A stretch of DNA of 64,000 nt from Cerrena zonata (Eukaryota; Basidiomycota; Agaricomycetes; Polyporales; Cerrenaceae), in NCBI GenBank assembly GCA_038087015.1, contig JASBNA010000005.1, positions 806,001-870,000 on the forward strand, in the 5' to 3' direction. Made by a program: the position numbers and the translations under genes. Shown piece after piece: positions 12,085 through 24,460 of this stretch (position 1 is the stretch's first letter; every line of letters begins with the position of its first letter). The notes beneath the pieces were generated by a model. That model was given only the letters and a program-made list of their open reading frames with translations. It had not been told where the DNA came from and ran no database searches.

Positions 12085-14606
12085 TTATCTCCAAGAAGTA
12101 GTGATAGTCGTTGAACCCGAGGCGGGTGAGGTAGCTTGTCGATTGGGGTCTGATTCCCAGACAACCTATTAAAAAATAAAATAAATGGTCAGCATCTACA
12201 CAAAGATGGAGTAATAGTGGATAGCACGTACACTTCCGTCAGTTTCCTTACGGATGAACTTGTACTCGAAGGTAGTGCTTGCAGGAAGGGTGACTGAGAC
12301 CGTCCAGCTGGGGTAGTTTGCAGACGACAACGCGATCTAAAACAACAAAAAGATTAATTGGACTCCGACTTGGGTTGGTTCACGTTCGAGACGTACAGCA
12401 GAGGCTGCGTTCCAGGTACCCAATTGCGAGATGCTACCGACCAGGAAGATATTCTGTATAAATGGAACATCAATTAAGACTCTACTCTCAACTTCCGAGT
12501 CAAACCTCACCTCTCCAAAGGTTGTGGTAGCAGTCTCAGCGAAGTTTACAGTGACGGTTGTGCTTCCGGTTCCACCACCAGTGTTACCAGATCCAGTGCC
12601 AGATCCAGTTCCGGTAGCACCAGTGTGAATGGCAAGGGCGTCGCGTGCGTTGATGGTAGCACTGAAGGTGCCTCCAGATACGGTGAAGCTAGGAAAATAT
12701 TATTTACGATTAACGATTGACGAAGGTGAGGAGTGAGATCTAACGACATACGATTTTCCAGTGCAGCTTCCAGACGAGCTGGTTCCACTGACGACATCGC
12801 AGTATGTACCAGCAGGGAGGGAAGTAGAGAAAGTCGCGGTCCACGAGGAGTCAGCATTGTTGATTGCAACAAATCCGAGAGCACCTAAGAACGTCTTCAG
12901 AACTGTTCTAACATAGAAGAAACACAAGAAAGACTTACCTCGGCCGAAAGCAATCTGTTGCGATTGAGGAGAGACCCAGTTGTTCAACGCAGCGCTTCCA
13001 ACGTTGTTCCTGAAACCAACCATTCCAGCCACAGCAGTCCACCTGTGCTGGCACAACCAACCATTGGCACCACCAGCACCTGAGCAAGTACCAACACCGC
13101 CGTTGGGTGCACCGACATCAGTGTTAGTGAAGCCAGTGTAGCTAGAGAGGATAGTGGGTGTTCCGTAAGGGTGGGCAAGTGAGAAGATCGTGGCGAGTGT
13201 GTAAGTGTTGCTGGGCGAGTTGTTGTTGAGCGAAGCACCGTTCTATGCAGATAGAATATGTTAAACGAAGTGATAATACGATAGAATAGAGAATATACTT
13301 ACACGCTCGGTATCGTGGTTGACAACAAAAACGTTGGCACCGCTTCCAGAAACCCAACCACGGTTCTCAAAGTCCTGGAGGTTGGAAATTCCTCCACCAA
13401 GGAAGGCATCCTTCACAGCTGAAGTGTAACGGAATCTTGTAATTCAACGTCAACTCTACGACAGTTCGTTTTTCAAATTCGGAGAAGATACGTACTCCTG
13501 AACGTCACCATTACCAGTATATTGGTTAGGCGTAATAGGCTCTCCGCCACCAAAGATGACTTCTTGAGTGATGTAAGGCGTGGTGGTGAGACGGCCGATA
13601 ATGTTGGCAAGATCCCCAACAGCAATGTCTACGTCATTATGAGCAACGTTGGACCCTTATCAAGAGCGGCAATATGTGAACTTACGTTTGGCAGCATCGA
13701 GCCTCAGTCCATCAGCACCAAGGGAGATGAGGTCGTTTCCATAAGCAGCAAGGCGTCCACGAACGTATTCGGTCTCAGTAGCCAAACTATACAATTCACA
13801 GCATGTTAGAGATCACTCGAACGTATGGATTCAGAGATGAGAACACATACTCAGCCAAGTTTACCAACTCGCAAGTCTGTACTTCTTGAGCGTTACCGTA
13901 GTTGACAATATCGTCACCAGATTCAAGACCACAGTGGTGGAAGTCTTGGTTCTGGTATATCCCCGGATAATTGTAATGCGTGAATGAGGATCCTCCGACA
14001 CCCGTTCCAGACTCAACACCGGCCATGTGGTTCCAAATCGTATCTACATTCAAAGAACAAACTCAAAAATTTAGTCACATGGCGGCTAAACTGAAGACAT
14101 TCGAACTTCGAAGAATGGAGGAAACAGGTACTGACCGACGATGACTTTGACACCGGCGGCGTGGCATGTGGTAATCATGCTGGCAAATTGCGCCCGGTTT
14201 CCTCGCTTCGAGGTGAGGGTATAGGAGACCGGCTGGTAGTCCGTCCACCATTGGGAGCCCGAAATGTGTTCAGCGGGAGGGCTCACTACAATTCAATGAT
14301 AAAAGACAAGTTAGCACGACATCCACAAGCATACATATTGGCACATAATCAACGAATCAATTGAAACGGAGATAAGCGAGACGGGTAGTGAATATATGAC
14401 GTACCTTGGACGAATCCATATCCTGCGGGACCGATAAAGTTGGTGCACTCTGAGGCAACACTGTCCCAAGTCCACTCGAACATCTGGATGATGACCGACT
14501 TACTCCCTGAGGGAGCGCGAGCCTCGAGAGTGTTGTTAGTCTCCAATGGGCGGGCGACCGCCGACCATAGGTACAGCGACGCCAACAGGAACGTCGAAGC
14601 AATCAT
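12085..14606 (-). CDS. Alpha-amylase, GH13 with C-terminal CBM20
   Basis: Secreted endo-acting alpha-1,4-glucanase that cuts starch. The ATG at 14606 precedes a signal peptide ([20 protein letters not shown]). About eleven exons are visible: the first three are 14606-14405, 14285-14136 and one beginning 14043; the stop is TAA at 12087-12085. GH13 hallmarks appear in order: region I DTIWNHM, region [12 protein letters not shown] with the nucleophile Asp, region [11 protein letters not shown] with the acid Glu, and region [11 protein letters not shown] Gly-Ser-Thr linker ([14 protein letters not shown]) leads to a complete CBM20 that ends in SWR-stop. The CBM20 exon borders equal those of the partial gene at 49-419. 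The 5' leader is pyrimidine-rich and carries a GTTAACGTTAAC palindrome just before the ATG. All catalytic residues are present, so it should be active. Confidence 0.94.
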
Positions 14607-17126
14607 CGTTAACGTTAACAAGAGGGACGTGCAAGTGAGGGAACCTGGGAAGAGGTAAGGGGGAAGGTGGGGGAAGGTCTGAGACACTTGGAGCTAGAGG
14701 AACGATGAGTTCGCACTTAAGTACCTCGTCGGTCGGGGCGAAGTTCGTAACCAAGCCATCATACAAGGAGAGGACAGAATTTCTCGATCGGGTCTAAGGA
14801 GCGAAGTTTTGGACACTTCGCCTCCCGAAACAGCATAACCGACGTCCAGGGTACGGGGACAAAATTAGGATAAGATGGGAGGCCACTGGGGTAAAATGAA
14901 TAAACTCGAACGCCGTGGGCCATGGGGTGCGGTGTGAGAGCTTGTATAAGGCGGGGGATCTGGTACGATCGTGATTAGGCTATGAGGTTGCGGGGGAACT
15001 GGGGGTACGAGATCTCGAAACGCTATTAGATGAGATGCACAAGTCCAAGGAACCAATGAAAATTCAACGAGGGAGCCAACGAAAATGAGCGTGGGCGGCA
15101 TGAGTTCACGAGGATCCATTTGAGGAAATGAACATCCCTCGAGACCAAGGAACAACGCACAAAGAGAATGATCAGGAGCGAAATCACCAGTCTCTCGTCC
15201 AGAATTGGGACACTTGTCTGACTCTCTGAGGGGTCGACGGTTCAGATTTAGCACATCGTACATGTGTGCATGCGGTAGGTGGGTCCACGCGACTTGGCGG
15301 GACTTGGCTCGTAGATCAGCAGTCCGCCCGCATTTGAATCTGATGCAACTGCAATTTGTCGTTTTTCCCGTATCGTTTATTGCAGCGCCGAATATTCGCG
15401 CTGAATAGAGTTTGTATAAGTAATCCTGACTTCCTGACGTCGAAAATGGTCTGGGTAAAAAAGTTTTAATAAAGCGAATCCAATCATCTTGTCTTTGACC
15501 AGGAGGCGTACCTATCAACTTGGTAATGGCGGCGTCGAGTCATTTATCGCCCGAATGACCAACGATGAGAAAAAACAACACCAACGGAAGTCGAGCACAG
15601 GGGTACGCGTGAACGTGATAATCCCGACGGTAGCAATCAATTGGTTCCGGGTGGAGGATTAACCCGGATTTCAGACACATTCATGAGGCCCATGAGGGTT
15701 CATATGATCGCTTCATCGTGCCAGCATGCCCTCTGAATATTCTGAAGACTCTCATGCCCTACGGGACGGGTGTTAATGGGGTTTAATGCGCGGTGTATGG
15801 AGGACCAGGAAGACAGGGTCATCGAATAACCACGTGTAAGAGGAGCGAGGCGGGGAAAACAGAGGTTTCTAAGGCGGTATGTCTGAGAGAGGAAATTCTT
15901 CTAAGGTCACCGGTTGAAGCTGTCAACATAAGCAATGGAGATGGCGTTGTTGATAGTCTGACCATCTAGGAACTGAATTGAGTCGATCATTACGACACTG
16001 TTAGTATCGTCGTGAGTGCGGAGGCTCTGTCGAGTCTGGGGAATGAATTGAAAGGGGAGTGCGGGGAATAAGCGCCCAAAAGGAAACATGTGCATGCAAG
16101 CGATATTCGGTCTTATTCGGGTCACCGAGGAGGGAGACAAATGTTTTTTGTATTGTTTCACCCGTGAGCGCACCCACATATACCTCGTGTCAGATGTCTA
16201 GATCTACAAGTACGAGCATGATATCAAGCAAGAGTCACGGACGAGTTTCCTGAAGTTTCTCGTTTGCTTTGTCTCTTTGGTTACCACGACTCCGATCAGC
16301 ACCAACCGCACTTTCCTTTCGAAGCTTTACATTAGGTCGAATTTCGACTCGGAATATGGAAAAATCGAAAGTCCAACGCCGCCCGCCTTTCGCACATTCG
16401 TGTCCATATAAACGCCCCTGTATGTCCGCCCCGTGAACGTTTTGCGTCCTAACCACCAGAACTGTTAGTTTCGTCTTACTAGTGCAACCTGATAAAATAC
16501 TCAGAGGTGGTCGTTTCGACTGACCCGACAATCACACTCAAAGTTCTGGTTATGATAAACTTTTCAAGTTAAAACATTCCACTTTCCAAAGATCCGGAAC
16601 CGTGACTCGATTATCCCAACCCCACACTGATCCAGGGACGATGAGTTGATTCTAGCTCCATTGGACTAGTGCAAGTCACAATGACGCCAAGAGAGAAGGT
16701 CGAATGAATGCGGGGTAAAGTGTAAACTGAACGTCATCGGGAGAGCCATTCAGGGCGCACTTACAGGGCTTAAGCTGGATAGGAACGTAAGTAAATTTCG
16801 AACCAGACAAGCCAGCGAGCGTCGGGGGGAGATGCAAGGCCTAGGGAAAAAAGATACAGATTCTGATGATGATGACGTGAATACTACGAACAAACGATGA
16901 TGACGACGATGACAAAGATACGTAGACTGAGAAGAGAAAAGAATTATAGTTTGGACCTGCACAGTTGGGTTGACGATAACCCACCATCCTTCCTCTTCCT
17001 CGTCCCTCCCCTTTGATTCCTCTATGTCGCCCAATACTAGTAAACTTAGAAGAGTCTGAAGAGAAGGGCAAAAGAAAGTTTCCCTAACCAAGCCAGAAAC
17101 TTGGGATGTGAAGAGAATCAAACTGC
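14607..17126. other. Intergenic between amylase and SdhB
   Basis: The left part is the amylase upstream region. Minus-strand frames at 14865-15518 (217 codons) and 16235-16531 (99 codons) are open. The first has a biased composition with no family look. The second (T-K-L-T-V-L-V-V-R-T-Q-N-V followed by R-W-T-F-D-F) could be a decayed exon, but I cannot assign it. The part nearest 17126 is the 3' side of sdhB. Confidence 0.4.
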
Positions 17127-18498
17127 TTAATCGGCAGCGAGCTCGAGTTTGAGTTTGGCGATCGCCATAGCGGGGTTGAGGCCCTTTGGACATGTTCGTG
17201 CACAGTTGAAGATAGTGTGGCAACGATATACGCTCAACTCGTTTTGAAGCCTCTCTTTGCGCTGTGCGCCATACGAGTCCTATATTACACAAAAACAGAA
17301 GAAAGCGGAGAAAGGCGGTTAGAATCACATGTTCACGTGCACCCAGTCCTACATGGATGAGGACGAGGGAGAGAAGAATCACGCACTCGAGAGTCTGCCA
17401 TCCATCGGTAAGCCGCCATCAGAGTTGCAGGACCGAGGTATTCATCTTGGTTCCACCAGTAACTCGGGCAAGATGTCGAACAGCAGGCGCAAAGGATACA
17501 TTCATACATTCTAAATTCACCGCGAACAGGTAAGTCTCTCAATCAAATTCGACGTGGGGAATAATACGGTCTATGACGTACCCATCAAGTTTTCGTCGGT
17601 CCTCTGGCGACTGAAGGAATTCCCTATCTGCCGGAGGGTTGTCATTCTTGAGGTAAGGTTCGATAGACTTGTATTGTTTGTAGAATTGTGTAAGGTCGGG
17701 TACGAGGTCCTTCACAATGTACACTGAAATATCCACAAAATCAGAATCAACATCATGTTACCCCACAAAAATCACAGTATGAAGAATAACACGTGAAAAC
17801 AGCATAGAGAAACACAAGACTGCGAACTAAGTCTTGGGACGAGAATTAAAGACACGTACTGTGAGGTAACGGATAAATCTTGCTATCCTTTGAATCCCTG
17901 TCAATTCTACACAAACACGCCAGGGTATTTTGACCATTGACGTTCATAGCGCAAGAGCCACAGATACCCTCTCGGCAGGAGCGACGGAAAGTGAGTGTGG
18001 GGTCAATTTCATTCTTGATCTTGATGAGCGCATCGAGGACCTATGGCGTTCAAGGGAAATGTCAGTTATTGAACAACGCCAAGCCAGAGCGAAAGAGTGG
18101 GAAAATTATGTTGAACAAGATTGAGAAGCGTCAAGAAACATAAAGCAACAGCGGGTGTGGGGATGTGGGGGACGAAAGAGGGAGAACGGATCTAGAGCGG
18201 TCAAGAACCAAGCACTCACCATAGGACCGCATTGGTTCAAGTCGATTTGGTAGCTCTGCAAAGTTGGTTTCTTTGCAGGCTCGTCGGGGTTCTATACAAG
18301 CACTTATAATCAGCTTTCACACATTCCTATTTCGTGTAAAACACATACCCAACGATAAATCTTGAACTCCTTCAACAACACGGGTTTCTCGAGAGGAACC
18401 GCTTGTGACCTCGCCGCCGACGAAGCAAAACCCCTAGCAACATTGGCGCAGCGCGGGGCACCCTGCAGGAGAGCCTTGCGAGCTACAAGGGACTGCAT
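17127..18498 (-). CDS. sdhB: Succinate dehydrogenase iron-sulfur subunit (complex II)
   Basis: Carries electrons from FAD in SdhA to ubiquinone in the mitochondrial inner membrane. Six exons: 18498-18349, 18291-18220, 18040-17860, 17723-17582, 17510-17387 and 17279-17127, joining exactly in frame to 273 residues. The N-terminus is an Arg/Ala/Ser mitochondrial presequence. All three clusters are present: 2Fe-2S ([16 protein letters not shown] plus a later Cys), 4Fe-4S ([17 protein letters not shown]) and 3Fe-4S ([17 protein letters not shown]). The Pro and Asn of the CPSYWWN block and the His of RCHTIFN, which line the quinone and carboxamide-fungicide pocket, are the usual wild-type residues. 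Length and order agree with the fungal family. All introns are GT-AG. A normal housekeeping gene. Confidence 0.96.
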
Positions 18499-19849
18499 GA
18501 CTCGTTGTATGCTATAATGCTATGACGAAAGGAATGAAAGTCGAGGAGGCAAGAGAGGAGATGCAAACGAGAAAGCTGTCATAGGCGTACTCCGGCCTTC
18601 CTCATAGGCGCGGGCTAGCTCGGAATGATCGGGCCCGATCGGCCGCTTGCTTTCACATGATCGATTCTGGCCAATCACAGATCACCAATTCGTGTGTACT
18701 TCAAAGCTATTGCCAAGTACACGAGCAGAGTGTGGATATTCAAAGTCATCCCTCATCGCTTCATAAGAGTTCAAAATCATAAATCGACCGCAAATATATT
18801 TTTTATATCTCGACGAGACTCTCTAAGTCGTAATCTGAAGACTATCAATATCTACTTAGGCGGCCCGCTCGATAATCTCTTAACGGGGGAGATGTATTTG
18901 CACGATGAACGAGTACTGTAAACGTCGTTGGGTTAACGTATACCAATGGCCCTATAATACTATAAACCTCCAAGTAGACTCAAAGATGACGACTCACTAT
19001 ACAATGAAAAAGTATACTTCGGTCCAACATTTTCGATTTCGACTCGTACCTCTCGTACCGAGTTCTGCATATAAACATCGATCAGTATATTTTATGCATG
19101 CAAAAGATCAAAATCCGAACCCCCGCAACACATTGGCAAGAAGAAACAAAACAGGACGTACATTGAACTACCCAGCCTGGAGATCGCCGCTGAGCTAGGA
19201 GCTGAGTCTTCTCGAGCACGAGTTTGGTTTCTTTTCCTTTCGTGCCCGACTTGAGGTATTGAAGTATGGAGATGATGTTAAGCAGACATCAATCGAATGA
19301 CTCGGAATAATCCCTGTATCATATATCAGGGAGTGAATTCAAGGTTATAGGAATTGCACCACTCACGCCGGTAGCGTTCAACTTGAAGTTCTACTTAACG
19401 GTAACAACATAAATGATTTTCTCCGCGTGGATAAGCCTTGCGTTGGTCCTGGCTTGGTTTCTGTGATTAAACGGCTCCTTTCCTAATAGCCCCATAAGAT
19501 TCGATATGTCCCTTGTGAATCCTTTCAGTCGGGATTAACGAAGAACATGTCGTTTCCTATATGGATCGAATTACTTCTCCCGAGATTTGAAGTTCTACTT
19601 TGGTTGGAGGCATTCAATTATGCTTGTGGGAGGTTATGACCTAGGAACAACTACATAGAAATGAGTCTCATCTTTGTGTGTACGTAGCAATGCAACAAAT
19701 TTTATCCCACCAGAGAATTGATTTTAGAAGAACAGTCAAGATTCTGCACTGAATAACTCGCTGTTATTCAATGCATAATCTTAACAAACCTCTTGGATAG
19801 CTGCAGGAAGACTAGTGGGAGAATTTAATTAACATAAGTTTACATTAGC
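18499..19849. other. Intergenic, no supported gene
   Basis: Upstream region of sdhB followed by AT-rich DNA. Short plus-strand frames (18694-18921, 18905-19198) overlap each other in different frames and look random. Nothing else was recognised. Confidence 0.4.
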
Positions 19850-20245
19850 TAGAGGCCCTACACACAAAAAGCTAACAACAATAGCTAGAATAAATTGAAC
19901 TTACTGATTATAAATTGAAAAGCAACACTAGTGTATCCAGTACCTGTCGAGATAGTGTATCCATTACCTAGTGATGTACTGTATCCAGGACCTTGCATGG
20001 TATTGAATATAAATGTATCGTTCACCCAACACACAAACCCACGCACCCGCCCAACACAATACACCACTAATCTAACAAAAAACAATCAGAATGAGCAACA
20101 AGCCCCAAACCCAGAGCTCAAAACCTTACTTTCAAACACAAGGTTTCCGCTTGTACGAAAAAGAAGACGGACCTACCCTTCATATAACACACTTAACCTT
20201 ATCATCATTAATCTCCGTATGAAGGTGTGAAATCGAAGGCATTCG
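19850..20245 (+). repeat. Dispersed repeat family, diverged partial copy 1
   Basis: This stretch matches 23271-23640 and 38622-38970 along its length. Shared landmarks are a CCCTACACACAAAA start, the GCAACAC...GTATCCAGTACC...GATAGTGTAT block, CCACGCACCC-like words, and the TATGAAGGTGTGAAATCGAAG end. It is clearly more diverged than those two copies are from each other and has small deletions. No protein is encoded. The type of element is unknown. Confidence 0.7.
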
Positions 20246-20490
20246 TTTCATTCAGAGTCGGAGATGCTGCAGCGACTGATCTTCGACTGTGTATTCAAGT
20301 TTTGAGCTCTAGACATCAAAACCGTTCAAGTTTACACTCTTTTTCTATAAAACAACACATGCATTTTACGGTACTCGCAACGAAGCTCTGTCTACAGATG
20401 AAAACCCACTCATATTAGTGAGGTTCCTGTAGAACTCGAAGAGTATGAATCGAGGGCATGCAAACTCCACAGGCCTTGACTAGATATAAA

Positions 20491-22116
20491 TCAAATCACC
20501 CCCAACTGCCTAAGGGCCTCCTCCCGACGTCTCCGTATCACCAGTCTTCTACTCTCAGGCTCCTCCTCATGCAAAACTCGAGACTCTGATACCATTTCCT
20601 TAATAGGTTTTGCAGGTTGATCGCCGAAACTATCGCCCGACGACTTGGATGCGATATTCGAAGCCTGATTGTTTGGTGTTGGAGGGTCCACCAGTTCGGA
20701 TGGCTCACTGGCACCTCCACGCGGGACACAGCCTGAGTGACACGGCGCTTTGGAAGGCACTAATGGAGAGATACTAGGAGTAGCTGCGTATATGGGATCG
20801 TTCCATTCTTGCTTGACCGTCGAGTGGGAGAGGAGATTTTGCGACTGGACATTTGCGATCCTTTGATTTAACGCGTAATGTTTCGTGAGGAGGTGTTCTA
20901 ACAAGGCGCGGTAGTGTATTGCAGTCCCTGGCACGTTCATCTCTGGGACGCAGGTAGAGATGGAAGTGTTTCCCGAAGCTACACGATGCATAGCGCGGCT
21001 CTGCACATCAGTCCAGCCATTCAAGCTGGCGACTAGATATACACTGACAGGGTTTCTATCAAGCTCGGATAGTAGCCAACGTGACTTGGCTGCTGCAGCG
21101 ATACCGAGCATATTGTAGCTCTGAGCAGCATATAATAAACCCAGATCGTCGCTTGTGTGATCGATGGGAAGATGGTAGCATGCCCGGAGTAACAAAGTCA
21201 ACATCTCGACGCTGTGTTGAAGTGAGACGATAGGGAGACCGTTCGAGTCTTGTTGGGGACAATCGTGTTCATTTGAGAGGGATAGAATGCTGTCACCGCC
21301 AACCGACGCAGCGCGTAGTATGAATTTGTGTGTGGGGATGAGAACGCCCTCGGATGACTGTAACACCACGTCCGCGGGATAATCTGCCATCAAACTGGAT
21401 AGCTCTGATACCAACCGCCCCTCGGGAGATTGACCAGGAGTCCATGATGATTCTCGAGAGGCTACCGCGGTGCTGCAGAATAGTAGTATCGGGGTACCAC
21501 AGATGTGTTGCACCAAACGATGAAGAAAGATAGCCGGCAAATGACCGTAATCGTCGTTATATATCTCTATCATCGCGATACGAACAAAGTCCACGTCACT
21601 GGCCGGTGCTTTCTGGTCGTTCTCAGGATAGTACTTCTTGCGAAGTAAATCGGCCGCAAACCGAGCCTCCTTTTCGAGCTTGGATTGACATGAGAACATG
21701 AACATACGCACGGGAGCCCTAGTTCCCGCACGTACAAAGGCCTCTCTGGCGGTAGTAATGACCACACTGATGTCGTATTTCAATGCAGCAGTCAACACCC
21801 TTTCGAGAAAGAGAACAGAGGTCGGCGGTGGAGGATTGGGGTGTGGGTAGCATACACGAAGGATGTAGTCGACCACATCGCTCATCAAGTCGATAAGGAT
21901 GGTATGGAGCCCCTCGGGACTGAGCGCATCATCAGAGTTTGGGGTCGAATTGGATGAAGGGGCGGGGAGGGAGAATAGAGTGTCGAAAAAGGAGGAGGCG
22001 GTCACTAATATTTCTCTGGAGACATAGAAGTCGATTTTGTCGCGGGATCGTAGGACGATGTCACTGGCTGTAGCATTGTCGAAGGGAGGCTGGGCGATGG
22101 TTCGTTCGGTAGACAT
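20491..22116 (-). CDS. BTB-domain protein, intact copy
   Basis: A single-exon frame of 541 codons from the ATG at 22116. It begins with a BTB/POZ-like segment (S-D-I-V-L-R-S-R-D...F-Y-V-S-R-E-I-L-V-T-A-S-S-F-F-D-T-L-F, about residues 18-100). A second BTB-like segment starts near residue 250 (A-D-V-V-L-Q-S-S-E-G-V-L-I-P-T-H-K-F-I-L-R-A-A-S). The tail is polar and ends in an Arg-rich E-S-R-R-L-V-I-R-R-R-R-E-E-A-L. BTB domains mediate dimerisation and often link Cullin-3 to substrates; many basidiomycetes carry large families of such genes. The first roughly 197 residues lie inside the duplicated segment and recur at 36773-37468. The rest is unique to this copy. The gene is divergent from the FHA-RING gene at 25002, 2.9 kb away. 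Confidence 0.82.
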   Translation of the reverse strand: MSTERTIAQPPFDNATASDIVLRSRDKIDFYVSREILVTASSFFDTLFSLPAPSSNSTPNSDDALSPEGLHTILIDLMSDVVDYILRVCYPHPNPPPPTSVLFLERVLTAALKYDISVVITTAREAFVRAGTRAPVRMFMFSCQSKLEKEARFAADLLRKKYYPENDQKAPASDVDFVRIAMIEIYNDDYGHLPAIFLHRLVQHICGTPILLFCSTAVASRESSWTPGQSPEGRLVSELSSLMADYPADVVLQSSEGVLIPTHKFILRAASVGGDSILSLSNEHDCPQQDSNGLPIVSLQHSVEMLTLLLRACYHLPIDHTSDDLGLLYAAQSYNMLGIAAAAKSRWLLSELDRNPVSVYLVASLNGWTDVQSRAMHRVASGNTSISTCVPEMNVPGTAIHYRALLEHLLTKHYALNQRIANVQSQNLLSHSTVKQEWNDPIYAATPSISPLVPSKAPCHSGCVPRGGASEPSELVDPPTPNNQASNIASKSSGDSFGDQPAKPIKEMVSESRVLHEEEPESRRLVIRRRREEALRQLGVI

Positions 22117-22499
22117 GGTGAGAGTCAGTCACTGAGAGAGCAAGTAGCTGAAACGACCGTCCAGTCATATAAATATTTTATTGACACACGGCATCACAGG
22201 GCTGCCTAAAAGTTTTTATGGTTATCGAATGGCCTGTCGTAGTTGAAGGTGACACGACCGTACTCCGTTGACGGACCTGGGAGAGTAGATATATATCAAT
22301 AGTGCACTTTGACGTGGGCGCTGTGTCTTGCACCATGGATCTTACCTAAATGGTGACTGCTACCACTAACGCTAATGGGTAGCAGCATCGAAACGACGTC
22401 AGTCCCTGAGAAATAGAATGGCGAATTTCGCTTGTTGCTCGAAATACGAGACGGTTGGAGCGAAAGATGAAATAGAGAGGAGCAATGTCAACTAACCCC

Positions 22500-22690
22500 G
22501 TGGATGTCCATATGAAGGTGTGAAATTGAAGCCGTAAGGAAGATGTTCTGAATGTCTGGATGCCATGATGACTAGTATGGATGTGCCGTGATTTGTGGAG
22601 GCGGAGTCAGAATCTAGGTTGAGAACGGTGCTGGGTTGACTCAGCTCTCCCAGACTATGGTCGTTGACTCAAATTCTATCATGTCGTCAT
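22500..22690 (+). repeat. Short diverged copy of the dispersed repeat
   Basis: The stretch GTCCATATGAAGGTGTGAAATTGAAG...GATGTGCCGTGATTTG...GGTGCTGGGTTGACTCAGCTCTCC parallels 23628-23770 in order and spacing, with many changes. It also occurs at 37855-38045 as part of the segmental duplication. This makes the family repetitive even within one copy of the duplicated block. Confidence 0.6.
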
Positions 22691-23270
22691 CGTGTCTCGA
22701 ACCTTCTCCCTATTGATCTCAGCTATCACCAGGGAATCCTCCGCCTCTAGATAAGAGGCCGTTTATACAGTCACTCTTAGGCACCCCGAGGGAGGCTTGG
22801 ACGCTTGAATGTAAAACGCCAATTTTATAAATGACAAACGATTTCGAGAGGTGACGTTGAGATGTTATAGCCAAGAAAGCATCGGCCCAAGCGAAGAGAG
22901 GGAGTGCCAGTATTCTCGAATGACCACTAGAGGATCGCTTCAGTCGTAGTCGGAGGCCATCATAGATAACGGACCTGACCGGCAAGATTCCCGTAGAAAC
23001 CGTAGAGGAAAAGGGTGCAGATTCGAACGCAGTTGTGAGTTTCCCTTGTGCATGTGATAGGGTCCAGATTGAGGTATTAGAGGATGAAAACTTGTAAGGA
23101 TTCACCCCACCAGAGACTCGGAATGGATTCCAGACAGCCGGTCAAGATGATAGCATCATAAATAACATATTGTTAGTCGGTACATAAATCTCGACCGATT
23201 TTCATGGATAGTGTTCCCTGTTCTGTGTAAGCTGATCAGAGAATATAGATAATGATGGTTTTGTTGATGA

Positions 23271-24460
23271 TAGAGGTCCTAGGAAGCCCTACATACAAAA
23301 TAGTTAACAACGGTAGTGAAAACAGATTGGACTTACCGATTCCAAATCGAAAGCAACACAAATGCATTCAGTACCCGGCAAGACAGTGTATGCCCTACCT
23401 AATAAGGTAGTATATTCAGCACCTCACAAGGTAATGAATACATGCATACTGTTTACTCCACACATGAATTTGCGAGCCTGCCCAGCACTAATCTAGCAAC
23501 AAGCAGTCAGGATGAGTACCAAGCCCAGAGAAAGATACCCAGATCTGCACAAGGCATCCACGTGTATGAAAAAGAAGCTGATGAGTGACAGACCTGTCCT
23601 TCATACTTAATCTTATTATTAATGTCCATATGAAATCGAAGCTGTAGGGAAGGTTGGAAGAAGGTATCGATGCATGGAAAGATGCGTAGATGACTAGATG
23701 TGCCGTGATCTGAGGAATCAGAGTATAAATTGGGAACGGGATTGGGTTGGTTCGGCTCTCCTATACTAGACTGATAGTCAGGACCATCGTTGTTATGGGT
23801 CGAGGGTAGAGGGAGAACACGTTCATGTCAATCTGCGATGACCGTCGTGAATGTGATAAGATTGGTCGTTGTCGTTATTCCATAGGATGAACTAAATGTC
23901 TGAACGGACTGCGAAATGCGTTGAAAGGTTCTATGGTACGACATTTCGTATCCAGACCTAAAGATCAAAGCCGTCGGTAGTCGAGTGCGTAGTAGCTGAC
24001 ATCGAGTCTCGTCCTCCGTGAATTTTGTCTTTCCCTGCAGATGACCCGAAGTTGGTCGGTCTTTGTGTAAGAGGGAGGACGTACGTTGTAAACCTCCGAA
24101 GACCGAAGGGCTAAGAGCGACAGAGAAGATATCACTAATCAGGTTTTGAACCCAAGCGTCATCAGTCGGTCAGCCCAGTACAGTAGAACGCCGAGATTGC
24201 AAATCTTTCGAGTTTGATTGATCGCAAGCGTAGAGGACTGAGTGGAGTACAGTCGCGTTCCCGTTTGAGTTTGGGCGCATATGAAAAGAGTGGTGCTGAG
24301 GTTGCATAAGAATCGGAGGGAGCATACACCCAGCCTTGTCGAGAGTAATCGATCGAAATGAAGTGCCAGGTTTCCAGGTTTCATAGGGTAGTAGATACCA
24401 GCCGACGTGAGAGGCTCCCTATCAAATGTGTGAATGAGGGAGCATCATAATACGAGGTGG
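23271..24460 (+). repeat. Dispersed repeat family, copy 2
   Basis: About 1.2 kb. It matches 38622-39815 (its duplicate), 19850-20245 (first third only) and, inverted, 42890-43815. It carries no long conserved frame, so it is probably a non-autonomous mobile element or an old long terminal repeat. Ends were placed by where similarity fades and are accurate only to tens of bases. Confidence 0.7.

Noticed and set aside
14865..15518. 217-codon open frame on the minus strand upstream of the amylase
   Set aside because: Biased Pro/Ser/Leu composition, no signal or motif, no sign of introns in a region of otherwise intron-rich genes; it lies where the amylase promoter is expected.
16750..17382. 210-codon minus-strand frame at the 3' end of sdhB
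   Set aside because: Overlaps the last sdhB exon in another frame and continues into non-coding DNA; no motif.
22719..23105. 128-codon minus-strand frame that is also present at 38071-38457
   Set aside because: Its conservation only reflects the recent segmental duplication; no domain is seen and it sits in the repeat-rich spacer.
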